Assembly: GCA_037903475.1 (NCBI GenBank)
Contig: JBAJFG010000442.1
Location: forward strand, 1,513,001-1,577,000
Length of the DNA: 64,000 bases
Origin: Ancylostoma caninum
Taxonomy: Eukaryota > Nematoda > Chromadorea > Rhabditida > Ancylostomatidae
Direction: 5' to 3'
In this document: positions 13,100-25,289 of the stretch, piece after piece
Layout of the letters: each line of letters starts with the position of its first letter
How positions within the stretch are numbered: the first letter of the stretch is position 1
Notes under the pieces: generated by a model
The model's database searches: none
The model's input: the letters and a program-made list of their open reading frames with translations, nothing else
Told to the model about the DNA's origin: nothing
Program-made: the position numbers and the translations under genes

Positions 13100-14085
13100 T
13101 TTATAAACCACCATTACGTCCTACCACTCTTCGCCCATTTTTGAAAAGCCTTTCGACGCCCTCGGCTTAGAACTGTTCTAGCATTGCCTCGAAAAATTTG
13201 TCCGACCAGCGATCCAAGTCATCTTCATTATCGAAAGGAGAAGGTGGTTATCTTTTGAGGCAAGGTAAGGGCTGTACGTTGTGTATGTCAGTACTTACCA
13301 ACTAAAGTCAGGTAGCTTCTGGTAAGTCAATCTTTCAGTGTGTGGACGAATATCGTTGTGTAGAAATCGGGTCTTGCCGTGATTCGGACTATTTTTTACT
13401 ATTTTTGCGGCCAATCTATTCGGCTGCTGATAGCACAGGTCTTGCGTGAAAGCAGTGTCGCATGGCAGTAGCGCATAGTGGATGATGCCTTTGCTGTCAC
13501 AACAGACAGTGACCACAACCTTCAGGGGGTCATCACCTGTCTCCGGCAGCGTTCAGGCTGCTCATTCTTGTCAACTCAGTGTTGATGGTGCTTTGTGTTG
13601 ACGCTCAGACACAACTTCTCATCTCCTTTGAAAATGGACTTTAGCTTGTTTCCAATGCTTTTGTACGAGGGCAATTCAGTAGCCACCTCTGCACATGGTT
13701 AAAGATCGCACTGGGTCAGATCATGATGACTCACTGTAATAATTTTTTTTATCAAAGCCCAGCCGACGTGGATGATCGGCGATGGTGGTAAATTGAACAT
13801 CCAAGACTTATGTCCTTTCACACATAGTTTGCAGTGGGTCTGAATCTATTAGCTGCTGTAATCGTCCATTCTCGACTCTGGATGCACGTTCTGACAGTGC
13901 AGAAACCCTGAGGTTGAAGCCGCCAACAGGAAGGTGTCTGGGACCAGTCTTGTGCGGTGCGTTCGGATGCTGTACTGTTCTCAAACACAGCGTTAATGCG
14001 ACAACAGGATTCGGCTGTTGATTCCCCACATTTGAAGTCTTATACTGAAAGGTGGCAAAAGTTCAGTTTTGAAAGTTCCATATTC
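13100..14085 (-). mobile_element. decayed mariner (DD34D) transposase, minus strand
   Basis: Pieces of a mariner transposase can be followed on the minus strand from about 14085 to 13100, broken by stops and frameshifts. In order they are an N-terminal helix-turn-helix part (NAVFENSTASERTAQDW), the linker segment ending LQQLIDSDPLQT, a TIADHPRRLGF segment, the first catalytic Asp in GDEKLC, the TVCCDSKGIIHYALLP strand, the second catalytic region LHNDIRPH, the third region YLASKDNHL and a C-terminal DNEDDLDRWSDKFFEA. Family members usually have HDN at the second site. Here it reads HND, so the Asp is replaced by Asn and the next Asn by Asp. The element is dead. I could not place its terminal inverted repeats. 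Confidence 0.85.
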
Positions 14086-14089
14086 CCAG

Positions 14090-16200
14090 ACGGGACTGTG
14101 CAGGAGCTTGCAGGTGATATTAGTAATAAACTTGCACATACCTGGCCTCCTCATATATACAAAAGAGTTGCTGAAAGGCAACGTGGGTTAAAAAAAGCAC
14201 TTTTTAGAAAACCTCGAAAACTTTCCCGATGTCTGATCTACTACCACGAGTTATAACTCGTCGATTGTATCACTACGCAGTTATTCGTTCATGGAGTGGC
14301 CTAGTAACTCCATAAATAGGTGTCGAGAATTCAGACAGCATTCGATGAAAGACGCACGAAAATATTGGAGAAACATAAGAGCTATTCATAATAGGTAAAA
14401 GCTTTAGTCGCGCATCAGACGCACGCATGAATTTGTGAAGGATTTTTCATGAAGACCGATCAAAGGAGCATGTGAATTCTCAATGAAATGAACACGCCGC
14501 CGAGTCGTCAAACGCACACATCTAGTATAAACCGCCCCATATGTAGGCAATACCTAGGTATTACAGTAAATTGCGGGAAAAAATATTTCCAGGATGTGTA
14601 TTATTGTTTGTTCGAAATTATTTATATTCTTAAAGAAAAAATAAATGTATTGTTGTTCACAGATATGTATGTTTTGAGAACCTGGTCAGAGAGCTGTAGC
14701 ACTTCTTTCACACTGGAGAAAACCAGCGAGCTGCGATGAGGTTGACGGGGCAAAAAGAAAATTTTTGCTTATTTCCATGAGGAATTGTGGTTACTGGAGC
14801 GGATAAATTTTCCCTCCAGTTGCCCTATTTTCCAGTGCAAATCTGTGCGCATTACGCTTCTTAGCATCTTTTTTCCTTTCAATATCGGCAATGAAGCATG
14901 AGCAATCCACACGCAGAGTATCCTCCTAAAAACCAGTGCATAGAAACTAGGTGGGACAATGGCAGGGCTTAAAACTTCGCAGACATGCATTCGTTGGGGG
15001 TAGAATTGGATTTTAGTGTGCGATGGCCACTTTAGATCCACGGCACTGTGCAGCTGGTGACTCAAATTTTTCAGCAGGAACAGACTGTTCGCCTATACAG
15101 AGAAAAAACAACATATAGGAAAGGACCGTGATAAATAGTGCTTTGACAGGTTCCTCTTTAGGAAAAAAAACCAAATAATGTTCAGACAATATGAAGGTTT
15201 TCAGTGCAATTTGTCCAAGGTACGCACGTGAGCCGCGCGTCAGACGTATGCATCCATGTGAGATCATCTATCATGCAAGCGAGGTTGTCGAGTAGATCCT
15301 GCCACGTGCACCATCCACAAATCATCTTGAGACAGATGGATAGCGAAAAAAACTGATAATTTAGGGTTAAATAAGGCGGTTCATCCATTAAGAAAGAGGA
15401 ATCACCCATACATTTTTAAGCTTCGATAGCCAAGCATATGCTAGTACATAGCTCAATTTCGGAGATGTCATTATGTACATTATGCCTCCTAAAAAGCTGT
15501 GGTGCTTGACGTGAGATACAGAAATAAAATAACACAGACAGGAAAATTAACCACAAATAATAACAGAAAAAAGCTACCAAGTCTCGTTCACCCCAAGAGT
15601 CGTCAGTTAGTGACCGATTTACGAAATAAGATGTACTTATTGGTTTTGAAATAGCTGTAACAAAAGAATTAATTGAAGATTAAAACTCCGCGATGCGCGA
15701 AAATTAAGCGAGATTCAATGATGTTCTGAAAGGACATGGTCTGAATGTTGGTCATCCGGGCTGAGTTTTCCAGCAGACGTTCAATTGCCTTCATTGAATC
15801 ATGAGGGAAATCATTCAAACCTAATCGTTTTCAGGGTAATCGTCATGAATCGAGTCAGGATTTTCTGAGAAAAAGATTGTAGAACAACCCTATCCCTAAA
15901 AAATTGCACACTCTATGGCACAAAAACGATAAATTCTGTCCAGAAAATGGATAAAGAGTTCACTAGCTTTCCGGTTGTTCTTGGGCTTATCTGCTAGATC
16001 AAGCTATATTCATGGGCTAACTCTGTCAGGATTCAAATTCTAAGACTTTCCTGGAGATCTCTTATGAAAACATAACTTCAGTGGACTTTTGCCATGGCAG
16101 CGCATAGAGTGGTGGGGGGAGGGGGTGGGAAGGTAAAAATTTATGCGGATATACGACATCGCCTCGCGAAGGAAAAAACAGGACTGTCCAGGAAGCTGGT
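14090..16200. other. stretch with no supported gene
   Basis: Several overlapping short frames occur (14488-14739, 14769-15065, 15013-15267, 15182-15409) without good splice pairs. A purine-rich G tract (gtggggggagggggtggga) lies at 16112-16130. No repeat ends or RNA genes are recognised. Confidence 0.3.
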
Positions 16201-16214
16201 GATTTTTGAACGTC

Positions 16215-16466
16215 TCAGGAAGAATTCACATTACTGTCGAGAGGTGTCAAATTAAGAAATGCTGTAAAATTAATTCCGTACGTGTCGCTCAGCCATCTGT
16301 TGAGGTGTGTGGTCTCCAGAAGCAGGAAGCCGTCGAAAACATTTAACTCTGAATACTCAAACAGAGTCGAATTGCCGGCGGGCGGGAAATGGGAGACAAC
16401 TCGTCCACGTAGACGATGGGGCTTGAAAACAATGATGACTGTCAGCATCAGAGGCATCCAGGCGAC
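16215..16466 (-). CDS. strong candidate exon, glycosylated membrane or secreted protein
   Basis: The exon starts behind a very good acceptor (cttcgtcaacag) in phase 0 and runs as an open frame to TGA at 16215. A possible donor (AAT|gtgaat) would end it at 16230, giving exactly 79 codons with phase 0 on both sides. Third positions are strongly biased, which is why I prefer this frame over the overlapping one. The product starts with a hydrophobic stretch (VAWMPLMLTVIIVF), then PHRLRGRV, and carries four Asn-X-Ser/Thr sites (NST, NFT, NLT, NSS), as expected for a lumenal or extracellular region. I do not recognise the family. Partner exons were not found with confidence. A poor 34-base intron would lead to a further open frame below 16196. 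Confidence 0.5.
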   Translation of the reverse strand, partial: VAWMPLMLTVIIVFKPHRLRGRVVSHFPPAGNSTLFEYSELNVFDGFLLLETTHLNRWLSDTYGINFTAFLNLTPLDSNVNSS

Positions 16467-16479
16467 CTGTTGACGAAGA

Positions 16480-19400
16480 GCTCATAAATGCATGGCGAGT
16501 TTGCAGTGAGTATAGGCGAGACATGTTGAGACTATTCTGGAATACAAATATCCATCTCATGTGCCAGGATAGACACAACATACCTCGGCACAAATAAACC
16601 GCTACTTTTTATAGAATCATGCCTTTGCTTTGAAATGTACCATATTGTTATGGCACGTGGTATACACTGAGCAGATGAAATGAATAACTATGTAGCGAAA
16701 GGAGAAAAGTAGCGTCATCGTGACATAGGAGAAAGTAAAGACTGGCCCCAATGCCAGTAGAGTAGGCAATCACAGGAAAACACCAAGCTATCATCTAGAG
16801 AGCTGAGCATTATGTGGTGAATAGTTACATGTAGGTCTCGTTCTTTAAACATCACTCGACAAAACAGACACATTCATCACCAAGCTACTCTTGGCGACGA
16901 CAACCAAGAGAGAGGCCCGCCGTCTCCGCGGACCTGGCAAGCCTCCTGAGAATATAGCAATCACTACGAGTTCTTGAGTCAGGATCTGCACCTTTGAGCC
17001 TCAAAGGTCATTTAGAAGCAGATCCTCTTTAGAAGGTCTCAGCGACCACTAGTGACCTCTTCAGGGCTTGGATTCGTGGATGCTTAACCAAGCAAATCCA
17101 GGTGAGTAGGCCGACTTTCCACGTATTCTTCATGTTTCATGGATCCCAGCACAGATTCCTTGTAGATTTCGAAGATTCTCCCGGGCCCCTAATGTACGTG
17201 GCTTTTTTCTTTCCTGCCTGGGAATACTGTTTAGAGAATGTTGGCACTCAGAAATTTTCTGGCCCCTTATATACCTCTAAAAAGAGAGAGAGAGAGCGAG
17301 AGAGAGTCCTCAGCAAAGGCACATGGAACCATGAAGGAAGCGCCTTTAAGGAACAAAAATCCTTCATCAGTTTGGAAACTGCGCTTGAGGAGAGCATGAC
17401 TTACCGATGCGAGCGTAAACGATCTGAATGCAAATTAGCAATGCAGTGTTTAGGCCTCCATGTGTGAATTAGGCTCTAGACCAATTCAAAATGTAATGCA
17501 TGACACCCTCAAGTCAACATTATTTGTTCTTTCATGCGTAGAATAGTGATGTCCCCACTATTCTAGACTCGTTTTAGTGTACAGAGAGTAAGAGGTACAG
17601 AGAGTAAGAGTTGAGATAGCGAAGTGGTTATCATCCATTATCCAATAACTGGACCGTTGTTGGGATAGCTATCCACCAGAAAATTGAAACACCATACCAA
17701 AACTGTAACTTAGCAACTTATCGGAAGGTACAAAGTGCGCATCAACACAGCTCGCCAATAATGCATAAATAAATGGATACATAGGCGAACAAAATATCCT
17801 CACAGATAAAACATTCTGATGAGCCTTTTCGCGGCCTCGATCTTCCCTACATTTTCACATCCAAGCAACGACAAAATTGTATTCCAGACGCAAAAACTTG
17901 CTCAGTAGGACCATTACACTCTGTGATTTAAGAGTTTTTTGATTTAGTTCGCAGACGAATTGCTGGGAATCTCTCAGGATCAGAGACGATGGATGCATCA
18001 TTGCCGGAGACAAAAGCATCTCACACTTTTTTCTGTAGAAAATAAGTGCTGCCTGAAAATGTGCTAGAACGTATCCTTGTATTTTCCTTTCGTAATGGAA
18101 CCGATGAGATGACCAACCATGCAAAGGAGGGAGATGCCATACTAGTTGAACTATGTTGCTGTTACGGAAATGAAAAAAAAACCTGAGTTTCTTGGGGAAT
18201 GCTCTATGAAGGAGAACAGAAGTTACCTCTATAAGTCTGGACTACAATCAGGCCAAATAAGCTTCCAATAACAAACAAAGGTACTTGCGTATCCGCTGAG
18301 GAAAATTGATAGCGCACTTCACATTAGGCCCTGTACCGATCACTCCGAAACCCATCTGCATTTTATCCATGGCTGAGGTCGTGCGGAAGACGGCAAACCT
18401 GCCTAAGAGTAGTTCCAAGAGTAGTATGTTATCTGGTGCCTAACCAAGACGTACACCGAGCTTATTTCTACGGCGCAAAGAGTACTAATTCTTCAGATCA
18501 CAAATATTAATGAAGACCGCAACAATGTCCTGTGAAGGCCCTTTAAATGTCTCTCTAGTGAATCACAAGCTGTCCCTTGAATCCTGAAGATGTTTGAATA
18601 CTGAGAAAGACCATGTAAAGAAGCCAACATCGACGTCTCTTATATCACCGCCGACTTCAGATCCGTTATAGCTCCAGAAGAAGCTTCTGTGACACTGACA
18701 GAAGCTCGATGCAGCTTGCTGATGACACAGTTACAGCTCTGAACAGGCTTGGCTATAGGTATAGGTGGGGACGGTGCTCAACGCAGCAGAGCTCTAGCCG
18801 AAGAAGCAACATTTCTAGCCCGGCCTTGTGGGCGTGGCTTTGATACAAGTCTCAAGAAAAGACATTCCACAAAGCAAGAATTCTGGCCAGAAGGCTGGAC
18901 TCGTGATGCCCGAAAAGCTTTCTTCTGATTCTTTAGTCGGATAAAGTCTTACAGGTCAAGTCTGGGTAATCCCGGGCGGAACCTTTTTTATTTTCATGAA
19001 ACTTTCCTTTTCTTTTTTTCCTAAAATCTTTTTTGCTTTTTTTAAAGGAAATCTTTTTTTAAGAAAATTTCCTAAAATCCGAGAATTTCACGGATGAACA
19101 GCACGACTGAGCAACATCCTGAAACTCCAGTATTTCACACAGAAACTATAAAAGTCTCTAGGAACTCGCGGTAAAATGTTACCAACAACAAATGGAAGAC
19201 ATGCAGTTTCCTCTCTACTACCTTCACTAATAGAGTGCTCTGAGAGACACTCATCTGTCATTCGATGTGCTAGTAGCATTCAACCTGCTACCTGATAGAA
19301 AATCCAGAAGAAGTACACCACCTGGTTACTTTATATGACCGCTCATCTAGCTTTCTTAAATCAGCCAGAAGAGTCGGAGATAGCCTAGCCGTTGGCGAAG

Positions 19401-20730
19401 GAAAGGACGGGCATACGGAAGCACATCGATAAAAGAGTTGTGGGATCGAATACTAGTTGGTGGATAGGGCAATGCTAGGGCTTCAAACGAAGCTCTCCCT
19501 AAAGCACTTCTTCAAAAGCACGTGCTCTGACCAATAAGATTAGCTGACGACGATAGAATTCACCACAAGAAAATCTTTTGAAATTTCGGAATGCACCAAA
19601 TTTAGGACAATTTGCATGTTTATGTTCTTCTGGTTCCAAGTGACGTTGTGCTTGAACACTGGCATACATATGGATGATTTTCTTGCAGTTGGTGCCATAC
19701 GAACGGCGTTGATGAGAAGTCAGCGCCGCTCTTCTTAGAATATATTCAGAATCCATAGGAAAAGTCCTTCAACCTGCAACAAGTGGTGGGAAAAAATGGA
19801 GTGTCGGAGAAACTATGGACATATTAGTATGGCTTAGAATCTACCAAGTGTACACTTTTTACTAAGCATCATGCTTAGCTGTTGTCGAAAACATGCCAGG
19901 TAGTAGCGCAAATTTCAGGTGAGCCACATACTTCAGGTATGAGGAAGGCGAATATATGGGTTTGTACTCCCGATGGTAGAAAATCAACGAATAAATAGAG
20001 TGGTGATCCCCTCCCCCCTCCACTTGAACTGTTTTCTCCTAGTCAAGAAAGCAGAGGCTTTTTTTTGACACAGGTTGAAAAAAAAATTCATGAAGCATGC
20101 ATATCTCTCATTCCATAATATTCTAACTAACTCTTTCTTAGTGGTATGGGGGTGGATCCATGCAATGAATACATTCACTTAAGTTTTTGCTGTCCGCCGA
20201 GCAAGTCCTATTAGCATCAGTCACAGCCCGCTTTAACTAATGGGATCAGGGCGGACTTTTTCAGCTTCCGTAAGCCGAGCTGTAGATATGGGAATGTTGA
20301 GAATATTTTGGTTCGGTGCTCACTTTTGAGCGCATTCGAAAAGTAAGCAAATGGGGAGATATGAATAAGGAATACAAGGACAATGATAAATGATTTTCCT
20401 GGTTACTACAGAAAACACCCATACGAAGTGCATGTTTATAGCTCGAGATTGTTCTCAATAGGAGAAGATAACGAAGTGTCTAGATGGCCGTCTAACTACG
20501 GCTTGACCAAATGAAGCCTCGCCGCGCGATGAATGATGGTGCGTAGTAGACGATGTGCCAACACAAAAACACATTGAAAAGTTTCACAAATCGGCCACCG
20601 AATAGACTGGCAAAGCACTGATGATGATGTGCTTATAGGCTCAGATGGCTCAGGAAAAAACAAACGGGGAAAATAAGAGATACAGTAGTAGAAGATATAG
20701 TAGAGAGAGTATTTTCCGTGCACCTTAATT
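16480..20730. other. stretch with no firmly supported gene
   Basis: There is a short GA-repeat near 17283-17307. On the minus strand near 17855-18124 a strong acceptor (agcacattttcag) precedes overlapping open frames, but no donor fits. On the plus strand a 40-codon coding-like frame lies near 18610-18740 (contains EANIDVSYITADFRSVIAPE). The minus frame at 19088-19279 has two possible donors. None could be built into a gene. Confidence 0.3.
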
Positions 20731-20741
20731 ACGTATACATG

Positions 20742-21064
20742 AAGTGCCGGTGAACCATTTTTGCATCACAGAGTCCCACCCATCTGGTCTGCAGCGCCGC
20801 ACCACCAACACGGCGAGGCACACCAACTGGGCGGTGTGGTTGTCGGACGTAGCCGATATTGATGCATTGCTTCTTTTATGCTTTCTTTCTGTCTTTGTTT
20901 TCATTTAACAATCCCTGGGTCATTGCTGAATCAAACATGAGCAAATCATCAACACCGGCAGCATCCGACAACCACAGCGCAGCTGGTCTGCCGTGCCGCG
21001 ATGATGCAACGCGGCAAACCGGATGGGTGATTTTCTTCAATGCAAAAATGGTTGACCAGCACTG
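20742..21064. mobile_element. MITE of Tc1/mariner type, about 323 bp
   Basis: The first and last roughly 125 bases are diverged inverted copies of each other. Both carry a block reading aaccatttttgca, a block near cccatc-ggt-tgc, and a shared string gctgtggttgtcgga or ggtgtggttgtcgga. The right end finishes in CAGTG (read outward) next to TA, which is the target of Tc1/mariner transposases. The left end has lost the TA and first C. There is no coding capacity, as expected for a MITE. The short frames inside on both strands are accidental. Confidence 0.7.
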
Positions 21065-21580
21065 TAAACGCGAAGTTAGCGATGGAATTCTGTTGTTGAG
21101 CTGGAAAATCAAGATCTAAGACTACAGCGCTTTCACAGATACAAAGCGGCTTTGGTATAGCAAGCCTGTTTGATAGCTTTTTACCTATTTATTTATTCAT
21201 TTATTTACTTCTTTGAATGCCCTGAACGTACTCCATAGAACCACAGGAAAACAGAAAGAAAATGAGAAAATTTTCGAGTTTTGGTTTGAATCTCTTTTTT
21301 GTCTCAATAAAGTAAGTTGCCGGTTTTTTCATTCAACATGATAAGAAGAAAAATAGCGAAAACTGTCCAGCAACCCTTGTGTCATGGATTTACTCCAACT
21401 GAACAAAATTGGCATGACTTTTATTAAACATTTTAAGGACCTTCGTTGTCGTAACTCTCCACGAAATTCAACCAAGTTCTCCTTTCAACCGGAGTGCTAC
21501 ACCGGTTCTAATGTTGATATTCGGAATTAACATACTGGATCCCTTCACAGTGGAAAGTTTCAGGGATTTTGTAGGGTATA

Positions 21581-23172
21581 CACTGCGTTTCATAACTATA
21601 CGACCACTTTATTTTTTGCAGCTGTGCGTGATGCAGCAATTTCGGAATTTTTCTATAGTAAGCATTAGATTCAGCTGACAAAATAACCATGGAGCACAAA
21701 TTTCTACACCGCACACTTATCTGCTAAGTTCTGAAATGAGGTGTGACCGTTCCTCCCACGTTTCATATCTATACGACCACTAGTGAATAATGAAAACTGA
21801 TGAAACTTTGCCGCCTCTGCTTGGGTGTGCAAGGATTGCAAATGGTGGGTTTCGCATTTTTCTCAGTATCCCTCGCGGTACATCCATAAGCACAGACCAA
21901 AAAAGCTCAGTTCCCGCCTCTGAACGATGCAGGACTAAGTGGTTGAGCCATCGGGATGAAGAGTGGTTCTAATCACTGTCTCGTTTCCACTTATTTGCAA
22001 AATTCTGATGGATACAACAAGAAGAAGGATAACAGAAGCCGAAACATCTCACAGCTCATGACGAGAGGAAGATCCGCAGGCAAGTGTCCAACAGTTGCAT
22101 GTGGCTCAACCAGATCCGAGCAGAACTGAAACTCCCAGTCTCAAACAGCATGGTGTGGAGAGCGCTACACCGCAACGGAAATGTTGTAAGAGAAACTACG
22201 AAGGACGCTCCACGTCTGATTTTTCTCTAAAAGACAATTCAGCAAGGATTCACTCGACGAACATGACCACAGTTTGGAGCAAACCAGTGATAATTTTCCG
22301 AGCCGGAGCAGTACGAATGAGGCTTCGAGAAATGCTTTCAGATCATCTCCACAGATGAGCAAAAGTTTAATTTGGACGAACCTGACGACATGATAAGCTA
22401 CTGGAAGGGTTCGCAAAAGAACCCCACCACCTTCAGTCGACGCAACATTGGAGGCGGATCATCCATGGATTGGAGTAATTTTTCTGCCGGGATCAGACTA
22501 GAGATAGTCTTCGTTTCGGGACCCATGGACTCGATGAAGTACCAGGACACTTTACATAAGCATTTGCTGCTATTTTTGAGGGATATCGTCGACAGAAGTA
22601 TGCCTTACCGCGGGTTAACACCGAAGTGCATGCCATTCAGGCAACCAAAAGCTGGCTTTTAGAGAACAGAGCGAACGTTACGGATTGGCCCACATGCAGC
22701 CCGGGCCTGAACTCAATGGAGAATTTGTCGAGCATCCTAGCACGAAGGGTTCGCTGCAATCATCGTTAATTTCAGTCGACTTATGAGCTGAAGACCACAA
22801 TCATCGACGCCTGGGAAGATGTAGAGAGCGATTTCCTGAAGAATCTGATGAACAGTATGCTGAATCGCCCATTGAAGTGGTTTTCAATCCTAGAAGGACG
22901 ATAGCCTATTAAATTTGCTGTAAATGGTGTTGTTTCATTGCTAGATTTTGAGAAAATTGAGCTGTTCACGAGTGGTCGTATAGTTATGAAACGTTGAGGA
23001 AATTGATAAATTCGAAATTGAAAGTTACGAGAGAAACTAGTGCAATGAAAATTGGTGTCCAGAGGTTATTCTTATCTTTGAATCTGATGGATGGAACAGA
23101 AAAAGTCTTTCTTAGCTGCATCTTCCAGTACTGCAGAAAAATAGGGTGGTCGTATAGTTATGAAACGCAGTG
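21581..23172 (+). mobile_element. Tc1-like DNA transposon, full length but dead
   Basis: The 1592-bp element has identical 27-base inverted ends (starting CACTGCGTTTCATAACTATA) and is flanked by TA on both sides. Each end also carries a second copy of the TTTCAT-(A)-CTATACGACCAC motif about 180 bases inside (21759-21780 and 22972-22993), so the inverted repeats are about 205-210 bp long with two motif sites each. This layout is known from Tc3, where the transposase binds both sites. The sequences between the sites are diverged copies of each other. The interior holds a broken transposase on the plus strand, listed separately. Confidence 0.9.
22030..22915 (+). pseudogene. Tc1-family transposase pseudogene
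   Basis: Frames in succession give the Tc1-family order. A DNA-binding part (DERKIRRQVSNSCMWLNQI, then ELKLPVSNSMVWRALHRNGN) is followed by the first catalytic Asp in STDEQKFNLDEPDD, then FSRRNIGGG, a SPGLNSMENL-like segment (here CSPGLNSMENL) with the last catalytic Glu still in place, and a C-terminal helix region (TIIDAWEDVESDFLKNL). The second catalytic site, usually QQDN in this family, reads PRVN, so the Asp has become Val. There are at least three in-frame stops and one frameshift. The protein cannot work. It sits between the long inverted repeats of its own element. Confidence 0.85.
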
Positions 23173-23384
23173 TAGTTCCTAGCGTATACCTAACCCAACT
23201 TTACAGATGTTACTGTACTAAATGCGTGCATTGCACATAGCTTTTGGCTTCAGAAATACCTACTTTCGGTTTCGTTCACCATTTTCGGTCAATTCAGCTC
23301 ACTCGCAAGTTCTCTTGGGTCAAAACTATAGTAATGCAACTATTCGGTCTGATTTGTTCTCATTCTTAGATGAACGTATGTCGC

Positions 23385-23414
23385 ACCATCGAGTGCAATA
23401 AAATAAATAGATGA

Positions 23415-23446
<32 letters not shown>

Positions 23447-23450
23447 ATAT
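23385..23450 (+). repeat. SINE 3' end with (AAAT)n tail
   Basis: The sequence gtcgcaccatcgagtgca is followed directly by AATAAAATAAATAGATG and a pure (AAAT)n run. The same pairing of a short gtgcactc/ggtgcg imperfect palindrome with a tetranucleotide tail is seen at six or more other places in this window, in both orientations, so it is the 3' end of one repeat family. Confidence 0.6.
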
Positions 23451-24369
23451 GTAGGTGTGGTTCTCGGGAATAGCGCGAAAATCAAATAAGACACATAGGC
23501 AAATTGTGGGCAGAAACTTTGGCTCCGAGATTTTCTAGGCAAAACTAGCCGAACAGCGCAGCTACTCGCTTACTTCTGAGTGTGCCAAGGACAGGTGGGG
23601 TCCCACGGGAAGGGTGGAGCATCAGAAGTGTGAATCGTTTACCTACCAACGGCACCAACAGAAGAGGCATTGTTCTGAATTGCCAAGGTACGCCTATAAC
23701 TTTTGAACTTCAAAAATTCCTCCGCTTTCTGAACCACTGAATTTTGCTTTCCGTTGCAAAACGTCCTGTTTTTTTTCAATAGAATGCTTCAAATTTGCGA
23801 ACATTATGATGTGTAAATCGAATTCTAGCCCATAACGCTGCTGAAGACAAAATGCAAATTCCTGAAGCAATTTTCTCCAGCAATCCCATCAAGGTTCATC
23901 ATGTATGCGTTTTAGCGTCAGCTGGAAAGAGGTTTCTTTGCAGCGTGTGTTTTCCAGGAATGCAAGCTAAACACATTTTCCACGAAAATATTAGCGAAAG
24001 AAAAAAGTGCCAGAGCTCAGGTTTACAACAAGGAAGATTCATGTTAGGGCTTTTTCTCAATTCTTCTGGCTACTTGGAAGTGAAATATCCTAGTGGATGC
24101 ACGTCTGTACCTGAAGAAGAAGAAGGGGAGAATCTAGTATGACAGGAATGTTGACGTAAACCACACGAGAAGGTGATCACAATGCAATTCAGTCGCGTAA
24201 AATCAGTTAGGGCGTTGATCAGCGTAAGAAGTAAGCAAATCAAATCGCAGCTGCTGAAGCCCAGCAAGAAGTTGCTCGTGTGGAAGTCATGGCAGCAGCG
24301 ATGTAAAAAATGAGTATTCTTATCGCAGGAAGTGTGCAGGAAGCCCGATTCAGGAAAAACCTGGAATTA

Positions 24370-24430
24370 TTTGTTTATTTATTTATTTATTTGAATACAC
24401 CCTAGGTGTGTGCCATAAAAACATTACATC
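24370..24430 (-). repeat. SINE 3' end with tetranucleotide tail
   Basis: The (TTTA)n run is followed by gaatacaccctaggtgtgtg, an inverted-orientation match to the gtgcactc/ggtgcg motif of the family. It is more diverged than the other copies. Confidence 0.5.
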
Positions 24431-25221
24431 AAACGATATTAGAAGAACAAAATGGCTCAAGAAGCAAAATGACAGATGAAACTCGTTAATATACATATGT
24501 AGAGATCAATAACGAAAACACATAAAATCTCAATAATGGTGAGATGACCGAGAAGAAAATGGATAATAATGCAACTAGGGCCCTTCAGATGGAGTAGATT
24601 GGAGGGAGAAACCAAGTGGATTAGGTTTCTACCATTTGGAATTGAATTGGTTTTCCAGCACTTCTTCTAAATTAGCCGCTCATACGATCTTGAATGCCAT
24701 GAAAAGAGATCAGCTTCGAAATATTATTAGATGAAGCAAACTTCCTGCCATTCATTTTCTCCAGTACGTATAGCATCATCTCTCTAACTCAGACCAAAGA
24801 AGAAAAAATCTCACAAACTCTCAGTATTTTCCATCAGAACACTTCCCTTTTTTTCTTGATATCCAGGTGCTAACTGGACTTAGCGTTATTTATGACGGAA
24901 GCGCTCATACAATTTTTTCTTTGCTCTATAACGGAAGCTTTCGCTTGAAGACTCTGGAACAAATCTAAGCAGAATGGGGAAAAGGTTCGTTCCTACCAAG
25001 GAGGTCTTTAAAGCCAACAAACATTCGTCGTTTGTAAACCAGTTGATTTAAAGTGAAGCAAAATTAGCCGAATTTACAATGAAGCGACTAGCCAGCCATT
25101 ATGCACTAAACTACGTTATAAACCCACAATTTTTTGTCTTTTTAGCGCGTTATTCTGCCCTAGTGTTGTTGCATTTCTGGCGTTTTGTTATTATTTACCA
25201 CGTTCTGGCAGTGCTTGTAAT

Positions 25222-25285
25222 GTATGACGCACCCATCTTGGTGCACCAAATAAATTAACTAGATAAATGAATAAACAGTAACAAT
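25222..25285 (+). repeat. SINE 3' end with tetranucleotide tail
   Basis: The string gacgcacccatcttggtgca precedes CCAAATAAATTAAC and a loose (ATAA)n tail. It is the same motif and tail layout as the copy at 23385, in the same orientation. Confidence 0.5.
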
Positions 25286-25289
25286 GAAT

